Assembly: GCF_013410345.1 (NCBI RefSeq)
Contig: NZ_JACCFJ010000001.1
Span: 5,473,501 to 5,537,500, forward strand
Source: Saccharopolyspora hordei
Lineage (GTDB): Bacteria > Actinomycetota > Actinomycetes > Mycobacteriales > Pseudonocardiaceae
DNA: 64,000 nucleotides
Direction of reading: 5' to 3'
Both the position numbers and the translations under genes were made by a program. The notes under the pieces are model-generated. The model did not search any database, was not told where the DNA came from, and saw only the letters and a list, made by a program, of their open reading frames with translations. Shown here in pieces: positions 42,008-49,944 of this stretch (positions within the stretch are counted from its first letter, which is position 1; the number at the start of each line of letters is the position of its first letter).

Positions 42008-42549
42008 CCACACCCCACCTCGACCCGGCGCCCGACTACGACGTTGTGCGGGGCTTCCTCGGCTGCCTGATGGCCAGCACCGCCGCCACCGCCCGGGACC
42101 TGCTGGCCGGACTGCGGCCGGCGGATGCCGGGCCCGGCATCCGCGGCGTGGTCCTGGAGCTCATCGTCGGCGTGGTCGCCGCCGGGGCCGCTCCCGACCC
42201 CCGGGTGCTGCTGGCCGAGGCCCAGCGGCGCGGCCTACTGGAGACCGAGCACGCCCACCAGCAGGTCGCGCTGTGGCTGTTCGAGACCTACCAGCACGCC
42301 CCGTTCCCCGAGGCCGGGCCCTACCTGCGCGGCGCGGTCCTCGAGACCGCGGTCCGCCGCCGGGTCCGCGAGCACGCCCAGCGACTCCTCGACGCCGCCG
42401 ACCGGGCCGAGGTGACCGAGCTGCAGGCGATGACCGAGCTCGACGACGACCTGGTCGACCTCTGGCAGCGCCTGGACGCCGAACTCACCGCACAAAACCG
42501 CGATGCGGCGGCGGTGCAGCACCGACCGGGCATCAGGAGGGTCGCATGA
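42004..42549 (+). CDS. DnaB N-terminal-domain-like protein
   Basis: 181 residues, all helical. The pattern FLGCLMAS...ARDLLAGLRPADAG near residues 16-40, LIVGVVAAGAAPDPRVLLAE near 56 and FETYQHAPFPEAGPYLRGAV near 90 matches the N-terminal domain of replicative DnaB helicases, without any helicase domain. It may load or regulate the host helicase at the element origin. ATGA overlaps on both sides couple it to the clamp and methyltransferase genes. Confidence 0.65.
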   Translation: MTTPHLDPAPDYDVVRGFLGCLMASTAATARDLLAGLRPADAGPGIRGVVLELIVGVVAAGAAPDPRVLLAEAQRRGLLETEHAHQQVALWLFETYQHAPFPEAGPYLRGAVLETAVRRRVREHAQRLLDAADRAEVTELQAMTELDDDLVDLWQRLDAELTAQNRDAAAVQHRPGIRRVA

Positions 42550-43559
42550 GGATCGGCAGCCTGTTTTCCGGCTACGGCGGACTCGACCTGGCCGTTCAGC
42601 GCGTGCTGGGTGGCCGGGTGGCCTGGCACGCCGACAACGACCCCGCCGCCACCGCCGTGCTCGCCCACCACTGGCCCGACGTGCCCAACCACGGCGACGT
42701 CACCGGTATCGACTGGACCGGTGTGGAGCCGGTCGAGGTGCTCACCGCGGGTTTCCCCTGCCAGGACGTCAGCCTCGCCGGCCGCCGCGCCGGACTCGCC
42801 CCCGGCACCCGCTCCGGGCTGTGGACCCACACCGCCCATGCCATCCACACGCTCCGACCCCGACTGGTGGTGATCGAGAATGTCCGAGGACTGCTTTCCG
42901 CCCCTGCAGCCACTCGCGAGATGGAACCCTGCCCGTGGTGTGTGGGAGACCGGCCAGGGCCTGTTCTGCGGGCACTCGGAGCCATTCTTGGCGACCTGGC
43001 CGACCTCGGGTATGACGCGCGGTGGTGCGGCCTACGCGCTGCCGACACCGGCGCACCCCACGCCCGATTCCGGGTCTTCGTTCTCGCCCGAGCCCGCACC
43101 GCTGCTGCCGACCCCCACCACCTCGGACGCCCACGGCCCCGGGACCCACGGCAGCGGTGGAGCCGACCCGCGGACCACGATCGCGCTACTGCCAACACCG
43201 AAGGCCAGCGACGGCACCAAGGGAGGCCCGAACCAGCGCGGCAGCAGCGGCGACCTGACGCTGCCCTCGGCGGTGGTCTCGATTGGGGTCCCTACGCCGC
43301 CGCCATCGCCCGCTGGGAACGCCGACTCGGCCGGCCCGCCCCCACCCCCACCCAGCCCGGCAGACGCGGCGGACGCCGACTCGCACCCCGTTTCGTCGAG
43401 TGGCTGATGGGCCTGCCCGAGGGCCACGTCACCGACGTGCCCGGCCTGACCCGCGCCGACCAACTACGGCTGCTCGGCAACGGCGTCGTCCCCCAGCAAG
43501 CCGCCTCGGCCTTGTGTCTCATGCAGCCGGAGCGGACCAGCGAGGAGGTAGCGGCGTGA
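42546..43559 (+). CDS. DNA (cytosine-5) methyltransferase, orphan
   Basis: 337 residues with ordered C5-methylase motifs: FSGYGGLDLA (I) near residue 5, GFPCQDVS (IV, catalytic Cys near 71), ENVRGL (VI) near 111, RFRVFVLA (VIII) near 175, and LRLLGNGVVPQQA (X) near 312. The target-recognition region is short and Arg/Pro-rich. No restriction endonuclease gene is adjacent, so it more likely protects or marks the element during transfer. Coupled to its neighbours by ATGA and GTGA overlaps. Confidence 0.87.
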   Translation: MRIGSLFSGYGGLDLAVQRVLGGRVAWHADNDPAATAVLAHHWPDVPNHGDVTGIDWTGVEPVEVLTAGFPCQDVSLAGRRAGLAPGTRSGLWTHTAHAIHTLRPRLVVIENVRGLLSAPAATREMEPCPWCVGDRPGPVLRALGAILGDLADLGYDARWCGLRAADTGAPHARFRVFVLARARTAAADPHHLGRPRPRDPRQRWSRPADHDRATANTEGQRRHQGRPEPARQQRRPDAALGGGLDWGPYAAAIARWERRLGRPAPTPTQPGRRGGRRLAPRFVEWLMGLPEGHVTDVPGLTRADQLRLLGNGVVPQQAASALCLMQPERTSEEVAA

Positions 43560-43885
43560 GCTCCGACTACCCGCAGCCCCAGCGCGGGAACTGGGTCACC
43601 TTCCACCGCGACCCGATCTACACCGCGTACTGCCACCACCGGTGCCACACCTCGAGTGGGCACCAGGGATACCCGTGGGTGGGCCAGGTCGAAGGCCGCC
43701 ACCACGAGCCCGTCTACGGCCGCCCCGCCTACCGAATCCGCTACTGGCACGAGACCAAACGCGGCGACCTCGAAGCCCTGACGACCGTCCTGTCCGCGGA
43801 CCGCCTGATCGCGATCGTCCCCCACCCGCACGGCATGCCGGCCCTGCTGGACCCACCGATCGAGTGGGAGGCAGAAGCGGCATGA
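43556..43885 (+). CDS. Element protein of unknown function (109 aa)
   Basis: GTG start at 43556 behind GAGGAGG, overlapping the methyltransferase stop (GTGA). Rich in His, Tyr and Arg (FHRDPIYTAYCHHRCHTSSG), with no known motif. The clustering of His and Cys could bind a metal. Confidence 0.6.
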   Translation: MSSDYPQPQRGNWVTFHRDPIYTAYCHHRCHTSSGHQGYPWVGQVEGRHHEPVYGRPAYRIRYWHETKRGDLEALTTVLSADRLIAIVPHPHGMPALLDPPIEWEAEAA

Positions 43886-43915
43886 GCCACCCGACACAGC
43901 ATCGGAGGTAGCACC

Positions 43916-45211
43916 GTGACGCCACCCCCTGCCGCCCGTCAGGGCGCGGCCCTGCTCGACGAGCTGCACGCAGCGCTCACCCGCTACGTGATCCTGCCCA
44001 GCCCGCAGGCCACCGACGCGGTGGTGCTCTGGATCGCCGCAACCCACGCCCAGCCCGCTTGGGCGCACGCCCCGCGGCTGGTCATCCGCGCCCCGGAGAA
44101 GCGCTGCGGCAAGTCGAGGCTCCTCGACGTGATCGAGGCGACCTGCCACGAGCCGTTCATCTCGGCCAACGCGTCCCCGGCCGCGGTGTACCGGTCGATC
44201 ACCGAGGACCCGCCGACCATGCTCGTCGACGAGGCCGACACCATCTTCGGCCCCAACGCTGACGGCAACGAAGACTTGCGCGGGTTGCTCAACGCCGGAC
44301 ACCAGAGGAACAGGCCCGCCAAGCGCTACGACGCCGCCACCAACCGCGTCGAGTCCATCCCCACCTTCGCCATGGCCGCCCTCGCCGGGATCGGCGCCAT
44401 GCCCGACACCATCGAGGACCGCGCCGTCGTCATCCGCATGCGCCGCCGCGCACCCGGCGAAGCAGTCTCGCCCTACCGCTACCGGCGGGACCGCCCCGTG
44501 CTGGTGAGCATCGGCGACCGCCTCCAGCGCTGGCTGCGCACCGACATCGCCGCGCTCGAAGCCGCCGAGCCAGCCATGCCGGTCGAGGACCGCGCCGCCG
44601 ACACCTGGGAGCCCCTGATCATCGTCGCCGACCACGCCGGAGGCGACTGGCCCGACCGCGCCCGGCAGGCCGCCGTCGACCTGCTGGCCGAAGCCGCCGG
44701 CGCCAACCAAGGCTCGCTCCGCACCCGACTGCTCATCGACTGCCGCACCGCGTTCGGCGACCAGCCCGCCATCTCCACCACCGAGCTGCTGCGCCAGCTC
44801 AACGCCGACCCGGAAGCCCCCTGGCCCAACTACGGCAAGGCCGGACTCAACGCCGCCAAGCTCGCCAAGCTCTTGGCAGAGTTCGAGATCCGCTCCGGCA
44901 ACGTCCGATTCCCCGACGGCACCCAGGCCAAGGGCTACCGCCGCAGCGACTTCCACGACGCCTGGACCCGCTACTGCCCGACCGAGGGGGTTCCGTCCCA
45001 GCCGTCCCAAGCGTCCCCGCCCAGGTCAGAGCGGGACGGCTTGACCCTCTGGGACGGCTCGGGCCGTCCCACCGACCACGCCAACCCGGACGCCTGGGAC
45101 GGCAAGAGCCGTCCCACCGCCTCCAGCCGTCCCGCGCTGACCTGCATTGGGACGGATGGGACGGCTGGGACGGCTACCCCGCCCACTGCTGACACGAAGG
45201 GGGCTGCATGA
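43916..45211 (+). CDS. DUF3631 ATPase, putative replication protein of the element
   Basis: 431 residues from GTG 43916 (GGAGGT upstream). Walker A APEKRCGKSR lies near residues 58-67 and Walker B TMLVDEADT near 101-109. The DUF3631 region follows (WEPLIIVADHAGGDWPDRAR near 228, then RTAFGD, LLRQLNADPEAPW and GYRRSDFHDAW). DUF3631 proteins are phage/ICE ATPases associated with primase-helicase functions. The last 75 residues are low-complexity because the DNA there consists of GGGACGG repeats. Placed between the clamp operon and xis-int, it is the best candidate for the initiator/helicase. Confidence 0.8.
   Translation: MTPPPAARQGAALLDELHAALTRYVILPSPQATDAVVLWIAATHAQPAWAHAPRLVIRAPEKRCGKSRLLDVIEATCHEPFISANASPAAVYRSITEDPPTMLVDEADTIFGPNADGNEDLRGLLNAGHQRNRPAKRYDAATNRVESIPTFAMAALAGIGAMPDTIEDRAVVIRMRRRAPGEAVSPYRYRRDRPVLVSIGDRLQRWLRTDIAALEAAEPAMPVEDRAADTWEPLIIVADHAGGDWPDRARQAAVDLLAEAAGANQGSLRTRLLIDCRTAFGDQPAISTTELLRQLNADPEAPWPNYGKAGLNAAKLAKLLAEFEIRSGNVRFPDGTQAKGYRRSDFHDAWTRYCPTEGVPSQPSQASPPRSERDGLTLWDGSGRPTDHANPDAWDGKSRPTASSRPALTCIGTDGTAGTATPPTADTKGAA
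44993..45173. repeat. Eleven GGGACGG/CCGTCCC repeats, candidate origin iterons
   Basis: CCGTCCC at 44993, 45002, 45064, 45109 and 45127; GGGACGG at 45033, 45051, 45096, 45149, 45158 and 45167. The first two and the last three are exactly 9 bp apart. Mixed orientation gives several hairpins. The array lies within the 3' end of the DUF3631 gene, where the protein has low complexity, so the DNA rather than the protein seems selected. Confidence 0.7.
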
Positions 45212-45444
45212 CCGCCGCGCACTTCACGCCGGACGAGATTCCGAGGCGACTGCTGTACCCGATCCCCGAAGCGATGGTCCTGCTCTCCATGAGCCGGTCG
45301 ACGATCTACGAGCAGATCCGTCGCGGTCGGCTGCGGTCGGTGACCCAGGGCGCTTCGCGGTTCATCCCGGCGTCCGCGCTCACCGAGTACGTGGAACTGC
45401 TTGAGAAGGAGGCGAAGGAGGCCAGCAGTGGCGAAGCGGCGTAG
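45208..45444 (+). CDS. Excisionase (helix-turn-helix, Xis-like)
   Basis: 78 residues with a MerR/Xis-type helix-turn-helix (IPEAMVLLSMSRSTIYEQIR, then GRLRSVTQGASRFIPASALT). ATGA overlaps the DUF3631 stop, and it overlaps the integrase start by 17 bp. Small proteins in this position bend att DNA and direct Int toward excision. Confidence 0.85.
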   Translation: MTAAHFTPDEIPRRLLYPIPEAMVLLSMSRSTIYEQIRRGRLRSVTQGASRFIPASALTEYVELLEKEAKEASSGEAA

Positions 45445-46594
45445 CAGAGGCGACGGCGGCCTGCACTGGGACGAGAGGCGGCAGCGCTGGATCGCTACCG
45501 CCAGCCTCGGTTACGACGGCCGCGGCAAGCGCATCGTCAAGCGGGCGAGCGGGAAGACCAAGACCGAGGCCAAGGACAAGCTCAAGGAGATCCTGCGGGA
45601 CCACGAGGACGGCCTTCCGTCCGGTTCCGCGACCTACACCGTCGAGGACGCGCTGGAGGACTGGCTGAAGCACGGCCTTGCCGGGCGCTCGAAGTCCACT
45701 GTCGACAACGCCCGGCACCTGATCAACGTCCACATCGTTCCGCACCTGGGCAAGTGGAAGCTCCGGGAGTTGACTGCCGATGACGTTGACGAGTGGCTCG
45801 CCGACCGAGCAGGCGAGGTCAGCACGCGAACCGTTCGACTGCTGCACTCGATCCTGAACCGGGCGATCAAGCGCGCGCAGGTCCGGGACAAGGTGAAGCG
45901 GAACGTCGTGGCGCTGTGCGAGATCCCCACCGGGCAAGAAGGGCGGCCGTCGAAGTCGCTCAACTTCGAGCAGGCGGAAAGAATCCTGGCAGCGTCCGAA
46001 TCCTCGCCACTGCACGCGTACATCGTGCTGTCGCTCCTGATTGGTGCGCGCACCGAGGAGCTGCGTGCTCTCACCTGGGATCACGTCGACCTCTACGGCG
46101 ACCTGAACGCGGAGCCTCCGAGGCCACCCTCGATCTCGGTGTGGCGGTCGGTCCGGGAGGGGGGCGACACGAAGACGAAGAAGTCGCGCCGCACGCTGGC
46201 GCTTCCGCGGCGCTGCGTGATCGCCTTGCGACTGCACCGGCTCCGTCAGCGCGCGGCGAAGCTCGCGGCTGGTCCCCGGTGGCAGGAGAACGGCCTGGTG
46301 TTCCCCAGCACGGTCGGCACGGAGCAGGACGCGCACAACGTACGCCGCGAGTTCCGCAAGGTCGTCAAGTCGGCCGAGCTGAACCCGAAGGAATGGACGC
46401 CCCGTGAGCTACGGCACAGCTTCGTCTCGCTGATGTCCGACGCGGGTGTCCCGCTCGAAGACATCGCGCGCCTCGTCGGCCACAGCGGCAGCAGGGTGAC
46501 CGAGCTGGTCTATCGGCACCAGCTCCGCCCGGTGCTCGTCGACGACCGGGGCACCATGGATCGGCTCTTCTCGGAACAGCGCGGGGAGCGGTAG
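45428..46594 (+). CDS. Tyrosine-recombinase integrase
   Basis: 388 residues from GTG 45428 (GGAGG 7 nt upstream). The N-terminal arm-binding domain (GDGGLHWDERRQRWIATASL) and SAM-like core-binding domain are followed by the catalytic domain: Arg in GARTEELRAL near 209, ELRHSF near 327, GHSG near 350 and the nucleophile in ELVYRHQLRP near 361. The gene ends 79 bp from the 3' end of the tRNA-Ala gene, the presumed attachment site. Confidence 0.93.
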   Translation: MAKRRSRGDGGLHWDERRQRWIATASLGYDGRGKRIVKRASGKTKTEAKDKLKEILRDHEDGLPSGSATYTVEDALEDWLKHGLAGRSKSTVDNARHLINVHIVPHLGKWKLRELTADDVDEWLADRAGEVSTRTVRLLHSILNRAIKRAQVRDKVKRNVVALCEIPTGQEGRPSKSLNFEQAERILAASESSPLHAYIVLSLLIGARTEELRALTWDHVDLYGDLNAEPPRPPSISVWRSVREGGDTKTKKSRRTLALPRRCVIALRLHRLRQRAAKLAAGPRWQENGLVFPSTVGTEQDAHNVRREFRKVVKSAELNPKEWTPRELRHSFVSLMSDAGVPLEDIARLVGHSGSRVTELVYRHQLRPVLVDDRGTMDRLFSEQRGER

Positions 46595-46613
46595 TCACTC
46601 AGTTAGTCACTCA
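46592..46613. repeat. Direct repeat TAGTCACTCA x2 beside the attachment site
   Basis: TAGTCACTCA at 46592-46601 and 46604-46613, 12 bp apart. The first contains the integrase stop codon. Position between int and the tRNA fits Int arm-type or Xis binding sites. Confidence 0.45.
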
Positions 46614-46620
46614 ACGAAGC

Positions 46621-46656
46621 AGCGGGGCCGATGCTCTCGCGAACATCGGCCCCGCT
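46621..46656. terminator. Hairpin between integrase and tRNA-Ala
   Basis: AGCGGGGCCGATG pairs fully with CATCGGCCCCGCT around a 10-nt loop. It lies between two convergent genes (int on plus, tRNA on minus) and can serve both. Confidence 0.8.
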
Positions 46657-46672
46657 ACCTGCTAGTTTGGTG

Positions 46673-46745
46673 TGGAGCTGACGGGATTCGAACCCGTGAC
46701 CCCTTGACTGCCAGTCAAGTGCGCTACCAACTGCGCTACAGCCCC
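46673..46745 (-). tRNA. tRNA-Ala, anticodon GGC
   Basis: 73-nt cloverleaf read on the minus strand. The acceptor GGGGCTG pairs with CAGCTCC including the G3-U70 pair that identifies alanine tRNAs. D-stem GCGC/GCGC; anticodon stem CTTGA/TCAAG with loop CTGGCAG (anticodon GGC); T arm ACGGG-TTCGAAT-CCCGT. CCA is not encoded. Its 3' end faces the integrase, so the integrative element occupies the 3' side and the gene stays intact. Confidence 0.96.
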
Positions 46746-46893
46746 TCGTTCTGTTGTCCGAGCCTCCCGGTCCGTTCCCGGCCCCGTTCATCTCGTGTGC
46801 CAATACAGTACAACAGCCCTCCGGAGCCGTTTTCAGGGGGGTACCCCTAGTTGGATCTACCCCTGCTGACCTGCAGCTGGTACACCGAGGGTC

Positions 46894-48234
46894 GTGGCGA
46901 CAGCACAGGGGGTAAGTCCTCCGCTGGTGGCCCCGGAAGCCGAGGGAGCCGCCCCGGAGCGACGTCGCGAGGTGCAGGAGCAACGGCTGCGCCGGTTGGT
47001 GGACCGGTTGCTGGGGGCCGGCGGGGTGCAGGCCGCGCGGTTGCGGGACTGCGGGGTGGAGCGGGGTGACGACGTCTCGCTCGACCAGCTGCACCTGCTG
47101 CCGATGGTGTCGAAGGAGGACTTCTGGGACGCCTACCCGTTCGGGCTGCGCACGGCGGCGGCCGAGGACATCGTCTGCGTGCACGGGTCGTCGGGCACCC
47201 AGGGGCAGTCGACGCTGGTGGGCTACACCGCGCACGACGTGGACGTGTGGGCGCACGTGATGGCGCGTGCGCTGGGTGGTGCGGGTGTGACGCGGCGCAG
47301 CTTCGTGCACTGCTCCTACGGGTACGGGATGTTCACCGGGGGGCTCGGGGTGCACCACGGGGCGACCCGGCTCGGGGCCACCGTGCTGCCGGTGTCCAGC
47401 GGCGCCACCGACCGGCAGCTGCGGCTGCTGCTGGACCTCAAGCCCGACGTGCTGTGCTGCACGCCCTCGTACGCCCTCTACCTCGGGGAGGCGTTCGCCT
47501 CGACCGGCATCACCGCCGAGCAGCTCTCGCTGCGGGTCGGGTTGTTCGGGGCGGAGCCCTGGACCGAGGAGATGCGGCAGAGCATCGAGGCCCTGCTGGG
47601 GCTGCGGGCGCTCAACATCTACGGGCTGACCGAGATCATCGGGCCCGGGGTCGCGTGCGAGTCGCTGGACTCCGGCGGGTTGCTCAACATCGCCGAGGAC
47701 CACTTCTACCCCGAGATCGTCGGGCCGGACGGGCAGCCGCTGGCCGACGGGCAGCCCGGCGAGCTCGTCTTCACCACGCTCACCAAGACCGGGACGCCGC
47801 TGCTGCGCTACCGCACCGGTGACGTCGCCGCGCTGCACGGCCCGGTCCCCGGGTCGGCGCGGACGCTGCGGCGGATGAGCCGGGTGATCGGGCGCACCGA
47901 CGACATGCTGGTCATCCGCGGGGTCAACGTGTTCCCGTCGGAGGTGGAGGCCGTGGTGCTCTCCGACCCGCGGGTCGCGCCGCACTACCTCATCGTCGAG
48001 GACCGCCGCGACCGGTCGCGGCCCGAGCTGCGCGTCGCGGTCGAACCGCGCGATGCGCACGACGACGCGGCGGCGATCGAGCGCGACCTCGTCGCGGCGC
48101 TGCACGCCCGGCTCGGCATCAGCTGCGTCGTGCGGGTGCTGCCGCACAACCACCTCCCCCGGGCCGAGACCGGCAAGGCCCGGCGGCTGCTGCGCTGGGA
48201 CCACGGCGTCGCGCCGCTCCCCGGCCTGGAGTGA
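46894..48234 (+). CDS. Phenylacetate-CoA ligase-like adenylate-forming enzyme
   Basis: 446 residues of the PaaK family. It shows VHGSSGTQGQSTLVGYT (phosphate loop) near residue 96, YGLTEIIGPGVACE near 246, LRYRTGD near 308 and RVIGRTDDMLVIRGVNVFP near 329. PaaK enzymes convert aryl or acyl acids to CoA thioesters. GTG 46894 follows CGAGGG. It lies alone outside the element, with no phenylacetate ring-epoxidation genes beside it, so the substrate is open. Confidence 0.87.
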   Translation: MATAQGVSPPLVAPEAEGAAPERRREVQEQRLRRLVDRLLGAGGVQAARLRDCGVERGDDVSLDQLHLLPMVSKEDFWDAYPFGLRTAAAEDIVCVHGSSGTQGQSTLVGYTAHDVDVWAHVMARALGGAGVTRRSFVHCSYGYGMFTGGLGVHHGATRLGATVLPVSSGATDRQLRLLLDLKPDVLCCTPSYALYLGEAFASTGITAEQLSLRVGLFGAEPWTEEMRQSIEALLGLRALNIYGLTEIIGPGVACESLDSGGLLNIAEDHFYPEIVGPDGQPLADGQPGELVFTTLTKTGTPLLRYRTGDVAALHGPVPGSARTLRRMSRVIGRTDDMLVIRGVNVFPSEVEAVVLSDPRVAPHYLIVEDRRDRSRPELRVAVEPRDAHDDAAAIERDLVAALHARLGISCVVRVLPHNHLPRAETGKARRLLRWDHGVAPLPGLE

Positions 48235-48261
48235 CCGGCCCGCGGGGCGGGGCCGCCCGGC

Positions 48262-49605
48262 TCATCCGGCCGCGACGCCGCCGTGCGGCCGCGGCAGCCC
48301 ACGGGTGTTGGCGGCCTTGATGAACTCGGCGCGCGGGTCGTGCAGCTCGCCGAGCGCCACGACCTGGCGGCGGAACGGCAGCTCCAGCAGCCAGTCGCCG
48401 AGGATGCGGGCCTTGTGCGACGCCGTGGGCATCCGCGCCAGGTGGTAGACGCGGTGCAGCAGCCAGGCCGGGAAGCCCTTGAGCTTCACCCCGTACACCT
48501 CGGCCGCGCCTTGGAACAGGCCCAGCCCGGCGACCGACCCGGCGTAGCGGTGCTTGTAGTTGACCAGCGGCTGGCCGCGCAGCAGCGCCGCGATGTTGTC
48601 CGCGAGGACCTTGGCCTGGCGCACCGCGTGCTGCGCGGACGGGCTGCACAGGGCGTCCGGGTCGCTGCTGGTCAGGTCCGGCACCGCCGCGCAGTCCCCG
48701 GCCGCGAACACCGTGTGCGTGCCGCGGACCTGCAGCTTCGCCGTGCACTCCACCCGGCCCTTGGCGTCCCGCGGGAGGTCGCTGTCCTCGAGCATCGGGT
48801 GCGGTTTGACGCCCGCGGTCCACACCACGGTGTCGGCGTCGAACTCGTCGCCGTCCGAGAGCACCACGTGCCCGTCGGTGAAGGACTTGGCCGTGGTGTT
48901 CAGCTTCACCTCGATGCCGCGCTCCTCCAGGCGCTGCCTGGTGTACTCGCCCATCGGCGGGCTGACCTCGGGCATGATCCGGTCCATCGCCTCGACCAGC
49001 ACCCAGCGCATCTCCTCCGGCGCGATCGGCGGGTAGCTGCGGATCGCGTCGCGGGCCATGCTCTCCAGCTCGGCCATCGCCTCGATGCCCGCGTAACCGC
49101 CGCCGACGAACACGAACGTCAGCAGCCGGCGCCGCAGCTCCTCGTCGTGCGTGCTGGCCGCGATGTCCAACCTGGACAGCACGTGGTTGCGCAGGTAGAT
49201 CGCTTCGCCGATGGTCTTGAACCCGACGCCGTGCTCGGCCAGGCCCGGGATGGGCAGCGCGCGGGAGATCGACCCGGGGACCACGACCAGGACGTCGTAG
49301 CCGACGTGCTCGACCTTGCCGTCGCCGAGCATCACCGTCAGCTCCTGGTGGGCGTTGTCGATGCTCGTCACCTGCGCGGTGAGCACCTGGCACCGGCGCA
49401 GCGCCTCGCGCAGCGGCACCACGACGTGCCGGGGCTCCACCGAGCCGGCCGCCGCCTCCGGCAGGAACGGCTGGTAGGTCATGTGCGGCTGGGTGTCGAT
49501 GACGGTGACCGTCGCCTCGTCGGGGCGCAGCTTGCGCTGCAACCGCAGCGCCAGGGTCAGCCCGACGTGACCGCCACCGATGATCACGATGCGCGGCTCA
49601 GGCAT
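48262..49605 (-). CDS. Type II NADH dehydrogenase-like FAD oxidoreductase
   Basis: 447 residues. The first dinucleotide fold is IIGGGHVGLTLALRLQ near residue 6 and the second VFVGGGYAGIEAMAEL near 165. DTVVWTAGVKPHP near 259 and VFAAGDCAAVPD near 298 bind FAD. Length and motifs match membrane-associated, non-proton-pumping NADH:menaquinone oxidoreductases. It overlaps by 8 bp the small upstream DUF6158-like gene on the same strand. Confidence 0.87.
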   Translation of the reverse strand: MPEPRIVIIGGGHVGLTLALRLQRKLRPDEATVTVIDTQPHMTYQPFLPEAAAGSVEPRHVVVPLREALRRCQVLTAQVTSIDNAHQELTVMLGDGKVEHVGYDVLVVVPGSISRALPIPGLAEHGVGFKTIGEAIYLRNHVLSRLDIAASTHDEELRRRLLTFVFVGGGYAGIEAMAELESMARDAIRSYPPIAPEEMRWVLVEAMDRIMPEVSPPMGEYTRQRLEERGIEVKLNTTAKSFTDGHVVLSDGDEFDADTVVWTAGVKPHPMLEDSDLPRDAKGRVECTAKLQVRGTHTVFAAGDCAAVPDLTSSDPDALCSPSAQHAVRQAKVLADNIAALLRGQPLVNYKHRYAGSVAGLGLFQGAAEVYGVKLKGFPAWLLHRVYHLARMPTASHKARILGDWLLELPFRRQVVALGELHDPRAEFIKAANTRGLPRPHGGVAAG

Positions 49606-49837
49606 GCTGCGGCTCCCCCCGCGCCCCGGCGCGGGTGCGCCGCGGGTCGACCGCCCGCTCGGGGTGCCGTCGCAAGTACTCCTGCTCCAGCTCGAAGGTG
49701 CGTGCGGTGTGCTCCCGCAGCGCGTCCGGTGAGCCGTGCAGGAAGGTCTCGTGGCGGGTCCGGTGCAGGTGGCGCAGCTCCTGCAGGAGCAGTTCCTCGG
49801 TCAACTCGTGTCCGGGGATCCCGGTCGTCGTGCTCAT
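49598..49837 (-). CDS. Small DUF6158-like protein
   Basis: 79 residues, highly charged. The core LTEELLLQELRHLHRTRHET followed by LEQEYLRRHPERAVDPRRTR is a conserved actinobacterial pattern without known function. GGGAGGAC precedes the ATG. It overlaps the NADH dehydrogenase start, so the two are likely cotranscribed. Confidence 0.75.
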   Translation of the reverse strand: MSTTTGIPGHELTEELLLQELRHLHRTRHETFLHGSPDALREHTARTFELEQEYLRRHPERAVDPRRTRAGARGEPQHA

Positions 49838-49944
49838 GTCGTCCTCCCGGCAGGCAGGCGAACCGGCGCATCGTGGGGATCACGACGTCAACGCCGGGGT
49901 ACCCAGCGTCCGGCGATCGAACACCTGCCGGGCGACGCCCCAGG

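Noticed and set aside
44993..45173. CRISPR array
   Set aside because: The repeats are 7 bp, in both orientations and irregularly spaced inside a coding region; no cas genes are present.
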